Below, one piece after another: positions 1 through 11,062 of a stretch of DNA of 64,000 nucleotides. Position 1 is the first letter of the stretch. Every line of letters starts with the position of its first letter. The notes under the pieces were generated by a model that worked only from the letters and a program-made list of their open reading frames with translations, made no database searches and had not been told where the DNA came from. Source of the DNA: Botryotinia globosa (lineage: Eukaryota > Ascomycota > Leotiomycetes > Helotiales > Sclerotiniaceae); assembly GCA_014898425.1 (NCBI GenBank), contig RCSZ01000001.1:1426001-1490000 (forward strand). The letters are read 5' to 3'. The position numbers and the translations under genes are program-made.

Positions 1-439
1 TATTTATTATTATTATATAGGAAAGCCCTGAAAGTGATATTATGAAAAGATTTAGAATTATTTGAAATATTAAAAAAAAATACAATTTACCTTTAAATGT
101 TTTTTTCGATTACATTTTCTAAAGAATAAAATGAAAAATTTGAAAAATTTCAAAAAATTCGTTTATTTTATATAGGAAAAGCGTTATAAATTAAAATTTC
201 TAAATTTTTTCAATCAAAAACTTGTATAACTTTTTAATAAAAATATTTAAAAATAAATTAGAAAGTGTTTGATATTAATATTATATTGAATTATTTATTG
301 TAAAAGTTTTGTAATTTAATATAAAGATTTGAAATAATTATATAATATTTTAGTTTATATAGTTGTTAGAGTAGAGAATAGTAATGAATCAACTTTAGGT
401 ATATTTTGAAATAAGACTTTTTATTACTTCTCTAAAACT

Positions 440-640
440 ATTGAAAATATACAATTTATAGCAAGCGGGTTGATTTTGATACAAGGGCTCAAGACTAGAA
501 ATTAGATCTTCGGAATATCTCGAAAAAGAAAAGGATCCGTGGAATATTCTGAAACGAAAGAGTCCGTGATACAAAAGGGGCTCGAGGGTCTCCCGCCACG
601 TGGTCTCACATGACTTATAACCTTGTGACTTTGACAATAG
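440..640 (-). repeat. Dispersed repeat, copy 1
   Basis: This segment is repeated in inverted orientation at about 42070-42265. Both copies contain a 'gaatattc' block, a 'gagcccttgta' block and a 'gtcacaaggttataagtca' block, in the same order once one copy is reverse-complemented. The copies differ at many positions. A short open frame across it is probably fortuitous. Confidence 0.6.
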
Positions 641-2340
641 TATTACGTGTACGGAAATAACCAGTAGAAGTTATAAGCTTTACTACTAAGCTATATACGC
701 AATCTAATCAAAAGGTATAGTATTAGAGATTAAAGTTCTAATAGCTTATTATTATATATATATTCTAATAAAGCTTTCTTTTTTTATTCTTTTTGTTTCA
801 AAAAGATTAATAATTATAGAGAATATTTATTTATATAGTTAATTATATGATTTATAATATTATAATTATATTAATATATTTTTATTATTAAAAATAATTA
901 TTAATAAATTTAGAATATTCAATTATTAAATAGATATATTCTTACCTCTAATCTATTTCTTATTTAGAAAATCTATTTCAAATCAAGCAAGTTTTAATTA
1001 GAAATCCCAGAACTATATCTATTTAGCTTAATCCCTAATACTTTATTATATATATATAAATAACTAATAGAAATTGTAAGCTTTATCATTAAGTCATATA
1101 TACAATCTAGTCAAAAGACATAGTATTAGGGATTGAAGTCCTGACAGCTTACTACTATATATATATTCTAACAATTTATACTACTTTCAACTCACTATAA
1201 TATCACTATATCTTTATATTTATTCATTTTTTTTTAAAAAAAAATTAAATTTCTATATAGATTGAGATTTGAATTTTTTAAAAAGATATACAATTTTCTT
1301 TTAATAATTGTTATTAAAAAGTTATTAAAGATTTTATAAAATTTTAAATTTATATATGATTTATATATAAATTGAAAATCGATATTTTGAAGCTCTAAAT
1401 CTCAATCTAAAAAAATTCTAAAAATCTAAAAATCTAAAAATTCTAATATAAATTCAAAATAGTTCAAATTATATATATATATCAATTTTTATTAAATTAT
1501 ATTCAATATTAATAGAGATATTAATAGGTTAAAAAAGTGGTTTTTAGTGTAAAAGAGTGGCCCGAAAGTAGAGTAGTCGACTTATTAGTCGAAAGTTTAA
1601 AGAAAAGAAGAATTTCATTCTTTGCTCTTTACTTTCAACTTATTCTTTAATCAGAAGTTTTACTATTATACTATGTAATATAGAATATACTATATGAGTG
1701 GGAGTGTTATAGGTCATTCGCTTAGCGTGGGATGAGCTAAGCCGTATTGAGAATAGTATTAAAATAATACTATATTGAAAGTAGTATAAATTGTTAGGAT
1801 ATATATATAGTAGTAAGCTGTTAGGACTTCAATCTCTAATATTATATCTTTTATAATCAGATTGTATATATAGCTTAGTAATAAAGCTTATGATTTCTAT
1901 TAGTTGTTTTTATATATATTATAAAGTATTAGGGATTGAGTCAAATGGATATAATTCTGGAATCTCTAATTTAGGCTTGCTTGATTGGGAATAGATTTTC
2001 TTAATAAGAAATGAATCAAAAGCAAGAATATATTTATTTAATAATTAGATATTCTAAATTCATTAATAATTATTCTTAATAATAAGAATATAGTTAATAT
2101 AATTATTATATTATATATTATATAATTAACTATATAAATAAATATTCTCTATGATTATTAATCTTTTTAAAATAAAAAGAATAAAAGAGAGAAGCTCTAT
2201 TAGAATATATATATAATAATAAGCTGTTAGAACTTCAATCTCTAATATTGTGTCTTTTATAGTCAGATTGTATACGTGACTTAGTAATAAAGCTTACGAC
2301 TTCTACTGGTTGTTTTCGTGCACGTGATACTAGTAGAATA
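640..2340. mobile_element. Long palindromic (inverted-arm) element
   Basis: The left arm (about 640-1165) contains two copies of a block with the order 'agtagaagt', 'gctttact', 'aatctaatcaaaag', 'tagtattag'. The right arm (about 1795-2335) contains the same two blocks reverse-complemented in mirror order. The arms are each about 500 bp and diverged. Between them lies a separate element (1171-1794). This could be a foldback transposon or an inverted duplication of a MITE. No coding capacity is visible. Confidence 0.55.
1171..1794. mobile_element. Nested TIR element (MITE-like)
   Basis: The left end 'acaatttatactactttcaa' (1171-1190) is the exact reverse complement of 1775-1794, a perfect 20-bp terminal inverted repeat; the outermost few bases may be target-site duplication. 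The 624-bp interior is non-coding. A diverged inverted relative lacking clear ends lies at about 14120-14530. Confidence 0.6.
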
Positions 2341-3097
2341 AATAGAGTTATTATTATTGAATTATATTATATATTCTTATATATATATAAAAGTGAGTAC
2401 TAGAAAAAGATCTAAATATAGAGACCTAAGCCACTTATTTATGCTTTTTCCTGCCCCTTATACGTAGGTGGCGTACTTAAAATTTTTAATTTTATAATCG
2501 ATTTTATCAATTTTCTTTATTGATTTGTAATCAATTTTTATAATAAAGAAAAAGGAAAAATAATATTATACAATATTGCGTCTGTCATTTCGCATTTGGA
2601 CTAGCTCCTATGTCATATTTTAATTTTTTCAAAATAATGAATTCTTATTTTGAATAAAGAATTAATAAAGAATTTTTTTTAAATAAAGAATTCTGTATTT
2701 TATAATAATGTTCTTCCTTGTATAAAGAGAATAAAGAATATAAAAAAAAATTCTTATATTATTGAATTTTTATTATTTTATTATAATAATAGACTTTTAT
2801 TATTATAATTAGTTCCCTTAATATTATAATAATATTAAGTGATTTAATTAATATTTATTAAAAAACAACAATTATACTATACAATATAGAATATACTATA
2901 TGAGTAGGAGCAACGAATAATTTTAATATATATATTTCATTGATTATTAATCGAGTTCAACAAATAAGCTTTCAACTTTCAAAATCCAAGAGATTTATTA
3001 AGACTCTATAGATTAGAATAAACTTCGTATGATACGGATTTTTAAATTAAACATATTACTTTATTAAAAATAATCCTTTCAATATAATATTAAAAGC

Positions 3098-3268
3098 CTA
3101 TAATTTTATTGTAATTAATGAAGTGATGGTTTCGTCGACTACGTATTCTACCACCACAGGGAGACTTGAAGCTTTTGTTCCTGCAGCTATCGACGTATCT
3201 GTGCTTCCAAATTGCCGCTTGGCTTTTTGTTGAGCATCTTGTATCGGCGGCTCGTTGTTGAGTGCCAT
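3098..3268 (-). CDS. Possible 56-residue small protein
   Basis: An ATG-initiated frame at the edge of the AT-rich island reads MALNNEPPIQDAQQKAKR and continues to a stop after 56 residues. The start is polar and rich in Gln and Lys. I recognise no family and see no supporting neighbour. It may be the first exon of a gene truncated by the adjacent repeats, or chance. Confidence 0.2.
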   Translation of the reverse strand: MALNNEPPIQDAQQKAKRQFGSTDTSIAAGTKASSLPVVVEYVVDETITSLITIKL

Positions 3269-3269
3269 C

Positions 3270-5020
3270 GTGTTGTGCTTTGAATAAGGACTCTAGCTTG
3301 AAAGGCTTTAGATGATTTAGTCTGGTAGGTAATTTGATAGCTGTTTCGGCTATGAATCAAGTAGGCAGGTACGTACAGTAGACAGATATTACCGGGACCA
3401 ACAGCTCCCTAAAAAAATGAAACCCGTGAAAAAGATTCTGTAACTGAACCCAACTGTGTAAACAGTGCTTGGAATTCCCTTTCCGGGGCGGGGATTTAGC
3501 ATAACGGAGAGAAGTATTTTTTTTCGATTGTCTAATCTTATTACTGTTATATTCAAACTTACCAAGGTACCGCTGATTCCCTCACATCACCTAAATAATT
3601 GCTCATTGAAATCGAATATGTATCGATCCAATGAGTAGTTAAGCCGAGCTACATTAACATATTGACCAATGTCAAGTAAGTCTCGCCGCACAACGACATG
3701 TCAGCACCCTCACGTAACGTGTTGATAAACAAGCCGGTACAGATGTAACCCTGAAACATGCTACAATTTATGAATTTTCGAACACATACCGAGCAGTAAC
3801 TTGGTGAGCACTTTGAAATTCGTTTATTTATTCTAAAATTCTGAGCTGCAGTAAGGAGGCGGACAGAGATCGGGCGTATTTGAATGAGTGGAATTGAGAA
3901 ATCATCAATGTTGTCGGTTGATTTAATGTACTGGATGAAGTGATAATGATTATTTTTGGTATTTTCAATCTTGAGCTGACTAAATACAGATCAACTATAT
4001 GTGCTCGCTGCTTCTCATTGACGAAAGAGCAGATTTATATATTCGGAGGGAGACAAGGACTAATACTTATGTGCAAAAGATTAAATTAAGATATAACTCC
4101 GAGACCAATAGTAGATCCGCAAGAGGCTCGAGCACATCCAAGTCAAGCTCCTCTAATCGCAGCCCTGTCCTGCCATATGAATTTGCACACGCGTACTGAT
4201 CTCAAATACATTGCTAGCATCTTAGAACATAATAGGTTATGAGTTCTCCAAGCTCCAGTTGTAGGTTTTATAGTACACTTGAACCATGTTTATTCAGCTG
4301 CTATGCCCTTCAATACTGTGAGCTCATCTGAATCCGGATATGATCTGCGCGTTCATCGTCAGATTAAGCGAGTGAGCTAGTAAACAATACCTTTGTTTAA
4401 TACAATAGTTACTACCTAGGCGCGATCTTACCTAGTAATTATTATTCGTATTCGGGGTCATTATACATTAAGGGGCAGTAATTAATCACAAATTAGTATC
4501 TCTTTGTACGTTAAAGTAGCTGAATTTACTATATATTATAACTGTAGCTTTTGAATTGCAACAAGAAAGTCTGCACTCTGGATCTGGTTAGTGCCGGCGC
4601 ATAGACATGGCGTAGCAAACACATTGAGGCACGTCATCTATTGATTCTAAAATTGCTCACTCCCAATTCAAGAAAACCGGTTCCAATTTCCCAAGCTCTA
4701 TATTATAGAGCTCATATTATGTTTAGCAGTTCAAATATTGTTTATGTTTATTGTCCTATATGGCTAGATAGTTGACAAATTCTAGCATCGAGGCTATACT
4801 TGTGAGACAAATGAAACGAGAATCACATTGAATACATTTAGGGTAAATTCTTGGCATACCTCACGGTACACAAGAATCAGAGGGATATATAACTTCTTTT
4901 ACTCCTTTTATTCCCAATAGCCAAAAACAACCTCCTAAAGCATTCCACTCATTCCACAATTCTCTAATTCAATACTCGAAGACCAAGCCTCAAAATTTGG
5001 ACCTGACCCTCAAAATAATT
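3270..5020. other. Intergenic, no gene recognised
   Basis: Composition is more balanced than the flanking AT island, but I found no frame with a recognisable domain on either strand. Short open frames (for example 3999-4199 on +) look random. The final 60 bases form a plausible short 5' leader for the oxidoreductase relic that follows. Confidence 0.5.
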
Positions 5021-6670
5021 ATGACCTCTCAAAATTTCGACATCATCATCGTGGGAGGCGGCACAGCCGGCTGCGTGCTTGCAAACAGGCTCTCAGAGAA
5101 TGGGCATTACCGCATCTCTCTTGTGGAATCTGGAGAAGACCTGACGAGTGACCCTCGAACCAATATCCCATCGTTGGGCCCGCTTCTCATGACTATAGAT
5201 GCCAACTGGGGCTTTTCGACTGTTCCTCAGGTAAAAGAGTCTTAAGTAATCTACGCTTGCTTTGCTAATGAATTCAAAAGCCAATATCGGAAACCGCACT
5301 AATTCAGCGAGTGCCGGACGTTTGCTTGGGGGATCAAGCGCTATCAACGGTGTCGCCTTTCTTCCGAACTCCAAATTAAGTATTGAGGCTTGGGTCAGCC
5401 TTGGTAATCCAGGCTGGGAAGCCTTCTCTAAGTCCATGGATCGATTCACTTTAGCCACATCCACATCCACCACGAATTCCACCAAAAGCCCTCTCCAGAT
5501 CCCCATCCCAGAAGAGGATACAGAGTGGCCGCGTGTATGGAGGGATAGACTTGCTACACTTGAGTTCCCGGTTGCTCAGGATGGATTGACTTCTGGTAAC
5601 ATTCTAGGAAGCTTGATGGGGGTGAGAAACAATTGGTCTCGACACGACAAGAAGAGAAGCTATTCAGCTAAGGCATACTTGGACGATACAGTTCGGTCAA
5701 GAATTAATCTCACCATTCGGACAAAAGCTACTGTCGAACGAATCATCTTCGAAAATCCAGATTCCGATACTCCCATTGCAGTGGTGTTACGGTTCGTGAC
5801 AGTGGAACTGGGACTTTGAAGTCCGTTTTAGCAAACAAAGAAGTCATTCTTGGTGGGGGCACAATTAATTCTCCGCGTTTACTTGAATTGTCAGGCGTTG
5901 GCAACCCAAAGATTCTGGAGCCAATTGGAATTGAAGTCATCGTTAACAACCCCAACGTCGGCGAGCACTTGCAAAATCATCCTCTTGTCACGGTTCCTTT
6001 CGAAGCACGCGATGAGGATGGATTTGACACGATTGACCAGTTACTGCGCAAAGATAAAGAGGCTATTGCAAAAGTAAAAGCGGCATATGCAAAAGGCCTC
6101 GGACCAGAATCCAAGAGCAATTTAAATATTCTTGCTCAACTATGGTACTACCAGTTGAAATGGATGCCGAGTTAAAGCAAGCTTTGGATACCATACTGCC
6201 GCAGCATGCGGATACATGGGCATCTCTTATCAAAGCGCACGAAGCATTCGTAAGATCCGTCGTTGTGTCTCCAAAAGAAGCCTCTGGGTGTTGCATGATT
6301 GTACCCGGTCACATGTGCCTCTCCGGTGCTGGATCCTTCATTCCTCCTGGGCCTGGGACAGAGAAATACCTTACCATGGGCATCCATCTGGCTCACCCCT
6401 TATCTCGTGGCTCGGTACACATCAAGTCGTCCTCAACTCCACTTTCCTCATCAGACATCTCTATCGATCCAAACATCTTTTCACACCCCTTTCTTTGATG
6501 TTGAGATACTTGCCAGACATGTTCAGCTGGCTGAGAAGATTGCCATGACCGAGCCTCTCTCTCGTCATTTGAAACCTGACGGGAAATCCTCAAGGCGTTG
6601 TTTACGCCATTGCAGAACATGCAGCAGAGATAATTTTATCGACTTTACAGTAAAATGGCTAGAACTTTGA
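5021..6670 (+). pseudogene. GMC oxidoreductase, multiply frameshifted
   Basis: The N-terminal FAD-binding motif is clear ([19 protein letters not shown]), as are the GMC signature GRLLGGSSAING and the later block EVILGGGTINSPRLLELSGVG. These blocks lie in different frames: frame 2 from 5021, frame 3 from about 5281, frame 2 again after about 5790, frame 1 from about 6150 and frame 2 after about 6480. Only the first switch resembles an intron (5231-5280), and its phase does not rejoin the conserved frame. The C-terminal active-site His region is not found. GMC enzymes are flavoprotein alcohol or sugar oxidoreductases of about 550-650 residues. This copy is decayed. It lies beside the AMP-binding gene, so it may be a lost member of a metabolic cluster (inference). 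Confidence 0.85.
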
Positions 6671-7062
6671 CTGTGCCCCACAATGAAGAGAGACCATCCC
6701 AAATTTCATTGGACTTCCAAGTTCCCACCTTAGTGGATAGTCGTTGACACTCGTATTTTTGTCTCATGGCATGATGGAAAGAGTCTAAGCTACATAAATT
6801 CTACGGCGAATGGCCTAGATGAGCCTAAATAATTCCATATGTAGTTAGTTATTTATTAGTGAGTTGGTCAGCTGAATCATTTATTTTTCTCCTGCATCTG
6901 ATTCTCACGATGTTACTCAACCCCGCAGGCAGAGGTATCAGTGCCTGAGGCATGGTTATATATATCTGCCTTCGACGTTTATCTGAATTAGAATCGATTG
7001 GATTTTGAACTTCCAGTTAAATTATTCTACCAAAATCTTGTGCGCACCCAATGCGCGATATC
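6671..7062. other. Intergenic between convergent genes
   Basis: About 390 bases between the end of the oxidoreductase relic and the 3' end of the AMP-binding gene, which point toward each other. No gene or repeat seen; it would hold both 3' ends. Confidence 0.5.
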
Positions 7063-8547
7063 TCATTCCATTTCCCCCCTTCTATCTACCAACTTGATAA
7101 CTTTATTTCCAGACAAACTCCGTATAAAGTCGTCACGACTGTGTAGATTGGCATGGAATAGTGACTCATTATTTGCATGGACACAGAAATGACCCTTCAA
7201 AATCTCCAATATATCTTCATGCGCAATCAAGCCAACTGTCTCTGTCTTTTGCATGAGTCGAATTTCGAGAGTTTCGCAATTCGATGCATTGTCTGCCAAG
7301 ATAATCTGCCACAGCACAATACCCCAAGAAGGATTCGACATCAGCTCTTTCAGCGCGTCAAGCTCAAAATACTCGCCCTGCCACTTGAATGAATTCCGTA
7401 AATCACGACCATGCAGCCGCAAGACTCGTAGATGCTCTGACTCCTTCCCTAGCTGCAACGAGGCTGATGTCGGAAGGTGATGGATGGAGCCAATGTCACC
7501 GGTGACATACCTCACGAGTGGATTTCGTAACCGTTGTAGTGAAGTAACGATTAACATGCCCGTCTCTCCTTCAACTATCCTACAAGGACTCTGACGAGTA
7601 GACAAATCAAAGTCTAATGGCATGACTTCAACAATCATGTGCCTGGTGTCAAAAATCAGGTCGGCAGTGTCGTCCTTTTGCGGACCAGTCAGATCAAAAC
7701 ATCCAACAGCCCATGGCCCCATCTCAGCGCTAGCAAGCAATGACGAAAAGATGACGGGTAATCCATCTCGACCAAAAACCGATTCAATATAGGATTTTTG
7801 GGAACGGCTCATTGATTCTGATGTGTAAAGTATCTTGCTGATATGTAAGCAATCGCTCATGTTAGTAGATTCAACCCATGAGGTGAATTGGACAATTTGG
7901 CTAGTATCTCCAGCGAGAGCGTTTGCACCGTATGCCTTACAGGCAGCAAGAATCTCTTGCGGCGATGCGAGATGGCCAAGAGGCAATACACTTGCTCCAG
8001 CATTCTCGATTATGTCAGTAACAAGATCGAGAGCTCTGTAAGTGTTAGAAGTGCTCAACTATAGTCGGCGGCTCTCTCATACCTGTACATTTTGCCAGAT
8101 GTATGCATGGATAGTACACAGTCGCTCGCCTGGAATACGTTCAATTTACGTAGGAGATTACTGCAGGCTTTTCGCTGCGCGCGATTCTCCACGCTGTCGG
8201 TTAAGAATACAAGACATTTAGAGCCCCCACCCCCTCCACCTGTCGTGCTTATATATGTACTGTGTCGGAAAGTATTGAGAGGGTCGTCGTCCGCGAAAAG
8301 CCGCGTAACTTCTTTATATCTGATATGCGTTAGCTTAAGTAGGTTACAGGGTAAGTTGAAAGAGTCACAAATCTTCCTTGCGAACAATCTGGCATCGCGA
8401 CAAGAGGCTATGGGTACAATTTGCCGTAAGTTCTCGACTAGTTATCTCTTCCACCTCTTTAGGACTTAAAGGGTACTTATGAGAAGAATAGAATGGATGT
8501 CTGCTTGCAACTGCCACTACGTGGCCTATCTTGAACGAGCCATCCAT
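7063..8547 (-). CDS. AMP-binding enzyme, PaaK-like adenylate-forming family
   Basis: Three exons join cleanly: 8369-8547, 8083-8319 and 7063-8035. The introns are 8320-8368 (49 nt, branch CTAAC) and 8036-8082 (47 nt, branch CTAAC). The product is 462 residues. The phosphate-binding loop STYISTTGGGGGG lies at about residues 80-92, followed by HTSGKMYRALDL, YTSESMS, AEMGPWAVGCFDL, RYVTGDIG and a late LHGRDLRNSFKW block. This order is that of phenylacetate-CoA-ligase-like adenylate-forming enzymes, which activate a carboxylate as an acyl-adenylate. A fungal subfamily of this length exists; its substrate cannot be read from sequence. No carrier domain is present. It faces away from the ATP-grasp/TauD gene across a transposon-bearing spacer; a joint pathway is inference. 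The start fits the short N terminus leading to HPFYSS. Confidence 0.85.
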
Positions 8548-9426
8548 TTCGGAGACAAGAGGCGATCGATACTAAATGCCTCCTTGGATCTTTTGCGCCT
8601 ACTATTCGAGGAAACCTCTCTCAAGTGAAGGAGGGGTCTTTTTTTTATTACTTTAGTTTCTCTCAAACAGGAAGAAGGCACCGCGCTCTCAATAAGTAAA
8701 CCCCCCACAGTATGGATGCTGAAGATCCACGGGAAGAGAACTAAAGTACAGACTATTATATGATGCATGCATTGGTTGTGTTGTTGCGTTATGTAGGATT
8801 AGGGCGTATTGGGCGGCTTTGTTGAGAGCTGAACATGTAGTATCTGTGATTCCCTGCCTACTATTGGCTCCTGCAAGTGTACGTGTTCATTTGTGGAGAG
8901 ATGCAAGTGTTCAGAAGCAGATGAATTCTGATTTGGCTAGAGACACTACTATTGGTGATCATGCAACATTTTCCATCTTAGGTATGATCGGCAGCTCGGC
9001 ATGAAAAAGCGATCTGGTACGATCGCTTTTAGCGTGCAGCGGACTACAAGGCCCGGCGGCTACCAATCCCGGTAAGTGTTACATCGCCATCCGTAAGCGA
9101 ATGCAAGTGACGTAAAAGTTCATCACTTTTCTCTACCTACTTATTACTTCGTATCGAAATTGGAAGGGACTGTGGGGAAATTATTTATAGATTAATAATG
9201 TTTCATTGATTTATGTTATATTGTCTATTTAATAATTTATTCAAATAATATTAAAAAGAAAAAAGAAACTTCTACGAATTCGTAGTCTGAAAATTCTTTT
9301 TCCCCGAAGATCAGTTTTGAATATTCTAATTATGATCGGATGATTACATTAACCTATTAAAATCGATATACTTTTCATCCTTCATTTCGAGCTACCGAGA
9401 GCCTCGCGCAGACTATGAAGTTTAGA
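8548..9426. other. Intergenic, promoter side of AMP-binding gene
   Basis: No convincing gene on either strand. Open frames here (8526-8768 on -, 8819-9004 on +) lack recognisable motifs, and the first overlaps the N terminus of the AMP-binding gene in another frame. From about 9180 the DNA becomes AT-rich, running into the transposon. Confidence 0.45.
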
Positions 9427-10246
9427 TATACAGCAAAACCTCTCTATAAGGATACCGGTTTTTGTAGACTTTTTTAAGAATATATAGAGATATCCTTATA
9501 TAGAGGTATCCGATTAATCTCAATATAATAGTAATTGACTTCCGATTAGTCCCAATCGGGTTATATTTCCATAAATGTGATTATAATTTCCATACTTTTA
9601 TTATATGATAATTAATCCTGATGATTCTATTAATCTAATAAGAATACATATAACCCTAAGATCGAAATGTAATTAATTTCTTTATATAATATTATATTAT
9701 CCCCTAGACCGCTGGAAATGGGCTTCGAAAGTGGTTCGTGTGATATATCTTGAATAATAAAGTTTTATTGAATAAAATAGCTATTTTGATAGATTTTTAG
9801 TTATATTTTTTATATTATTAAATCTTGATTTCAAATATCGATTTTTTATAATTTAAAAAAAAAGAAAAGATTGAGAATTAGTATATATTATTATATTAGA
9901 AGTTTTAATATAGAAAAAATATTGATTGAATTTTATATCAAAAAATAAATGTAAATATTAGATTAAATTCAAGGAATCTTGATAATCTAATTGGTTAACA
10001 AGACCCTATTAAGCGACAGAGCCCATTTCCAGCGGTCTAGGGGATAGCTCAAATCCTAATGATTTTATTAATTTGATAAAAATATATGTGATTCTAAAAT
10101 CGGAAATTATAAGGATATTCTTATAAAAAGATTTTAAGAATATAGGCCTTTTTTAGCCCTAAAAATTTTTGGGACCAAAAAAAAATTAGAATAATAGAGA
10201 TTATTCTTATAGGGGGGATCCTTATAGAGAGGTTTTGCTGTATTTA
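9427..10246. mobile_element. Non-autonomous TIR transposon with TA ends, pogo/Tc1-like
   Basis: The left end 'tacagcaaaacctctctata' (about 9428-9447) is matched by its inverse 'agagaggttttgctgta' ending near 10243. Ends of the form CAGCAAAACCTCT..ATAAGGAT beside TA recall pogo-type fungal elements. The interior is AT-rich with no transposase frame. A second TIR element (9698-10046) sits inside it, so this element inserted first. Family assignment is by end sequence only. Confidence 0.65.
9698..10046 (+). mobile_element. 349-bp MITE family, copy 1
   Basis: The left end 'tatcccctagaccgctggaa' continues to 'atgggc'; the right end at 10021-10046 is its inverse, about 26 bp. The interior shares the string 'cttgaataataaag' with copies at 44724-45072 (inverted) and 56419-56767. 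All three are about 349 bp long, so this is one family. No coding capacity. Confidence 0.8.
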
Positions 10247-11062
10247 TTGTATCATCTGTATTGAGATAATACGCGATCCCCTCTTTTCTTAGATCTGCTA
10301 CATCGTTGTATACCTTCCCCTTTTTTTAGATCCTATTTAGTGTTTCCATTTAGTTTCTTATTTTGTGCTTTGCTTTCTGTATCTATCATTTTCTATTACT
10401 GGTCTGTACTCACTTTAGTCGATTCTTATATCAGATTCTGATCTACCCTCTTTTCAGTTTAGTTGCTTCGAATCTGTTGTCTCTCTTTATTTCGGATCTT
10501 ACTGCATTAACTCGATTAGCGAAATCTCATTTGCACAACCCGACCCAGTTATAATAAAATGATAAATCATTGACGAATTTTCCCTGTTAGAAGACAAAAT
10601 CTCTGCTCAGCAATCAATTATTCGTATCCCTCACTCCCCACCGAGAGTGACCCTGTATTGACACTATTGCCCTGGTCTACCTACCGTAAAATCAATGTCT
10701 TCCGTCCTAGTCTCTCTCGTCCCGTTACACACCGCCTCGATGATCAATAGAATGAATCCATCGACTACAAGCATTTCGTCCTATTCACACAACACTTTGA
10801 TGATGACCCCTCCTTCAGATCTGGCCCCTCTACGGCCCCTCTACAGCGCCACCTATGCCCTTTCCCAGACCCTGTAAAATATCAAATTTCATACTTACAG
10901 CAGGCGGGGAACATTGTGACCAAGAAATCGAAAGCCTCCATTCGCCCGTATTACAATATTGGAGTATAAATATGTAGGTGGACATAACCATAGCAAAAAC
11001 AAATCTGCGTTTAACTTAACGAAAGTTCTATTCACCACTGATATCTCTATACCAAGATCGCT
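10247..11062. other. Upstream region of ATP-grasp/TauD gene
   Basis: Pyrimidine-rich with several short chance frames. No gene recognised. The last 100-200 bases should carry the promoter and 5' leader of the gene starting at 11063. Confidence 0.4.

Larger units (their letters stand above)
1..3120. repeat. AT-rich repeat island, RIP-like
   Basis: Almost wholly A/T with short homopolymers and TA-rich tracts and no credible coding frame. It contains a dispersed repeat (440-640), a large palindrome (about 640-2340) and a TIR element nested in it, described separately. The composition resembles the RIP-decayed, transposon-derived isochores of filamentous ascomycetes. Composition and repeats are seen directly; RIP as the cause is inferred. 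Confidence 0.75.

Noticed and set aside
5093..5506. Minus-strand 137-codon frame
   Set aside because: Antisense to the clear GMC oxidoreductase blocks.
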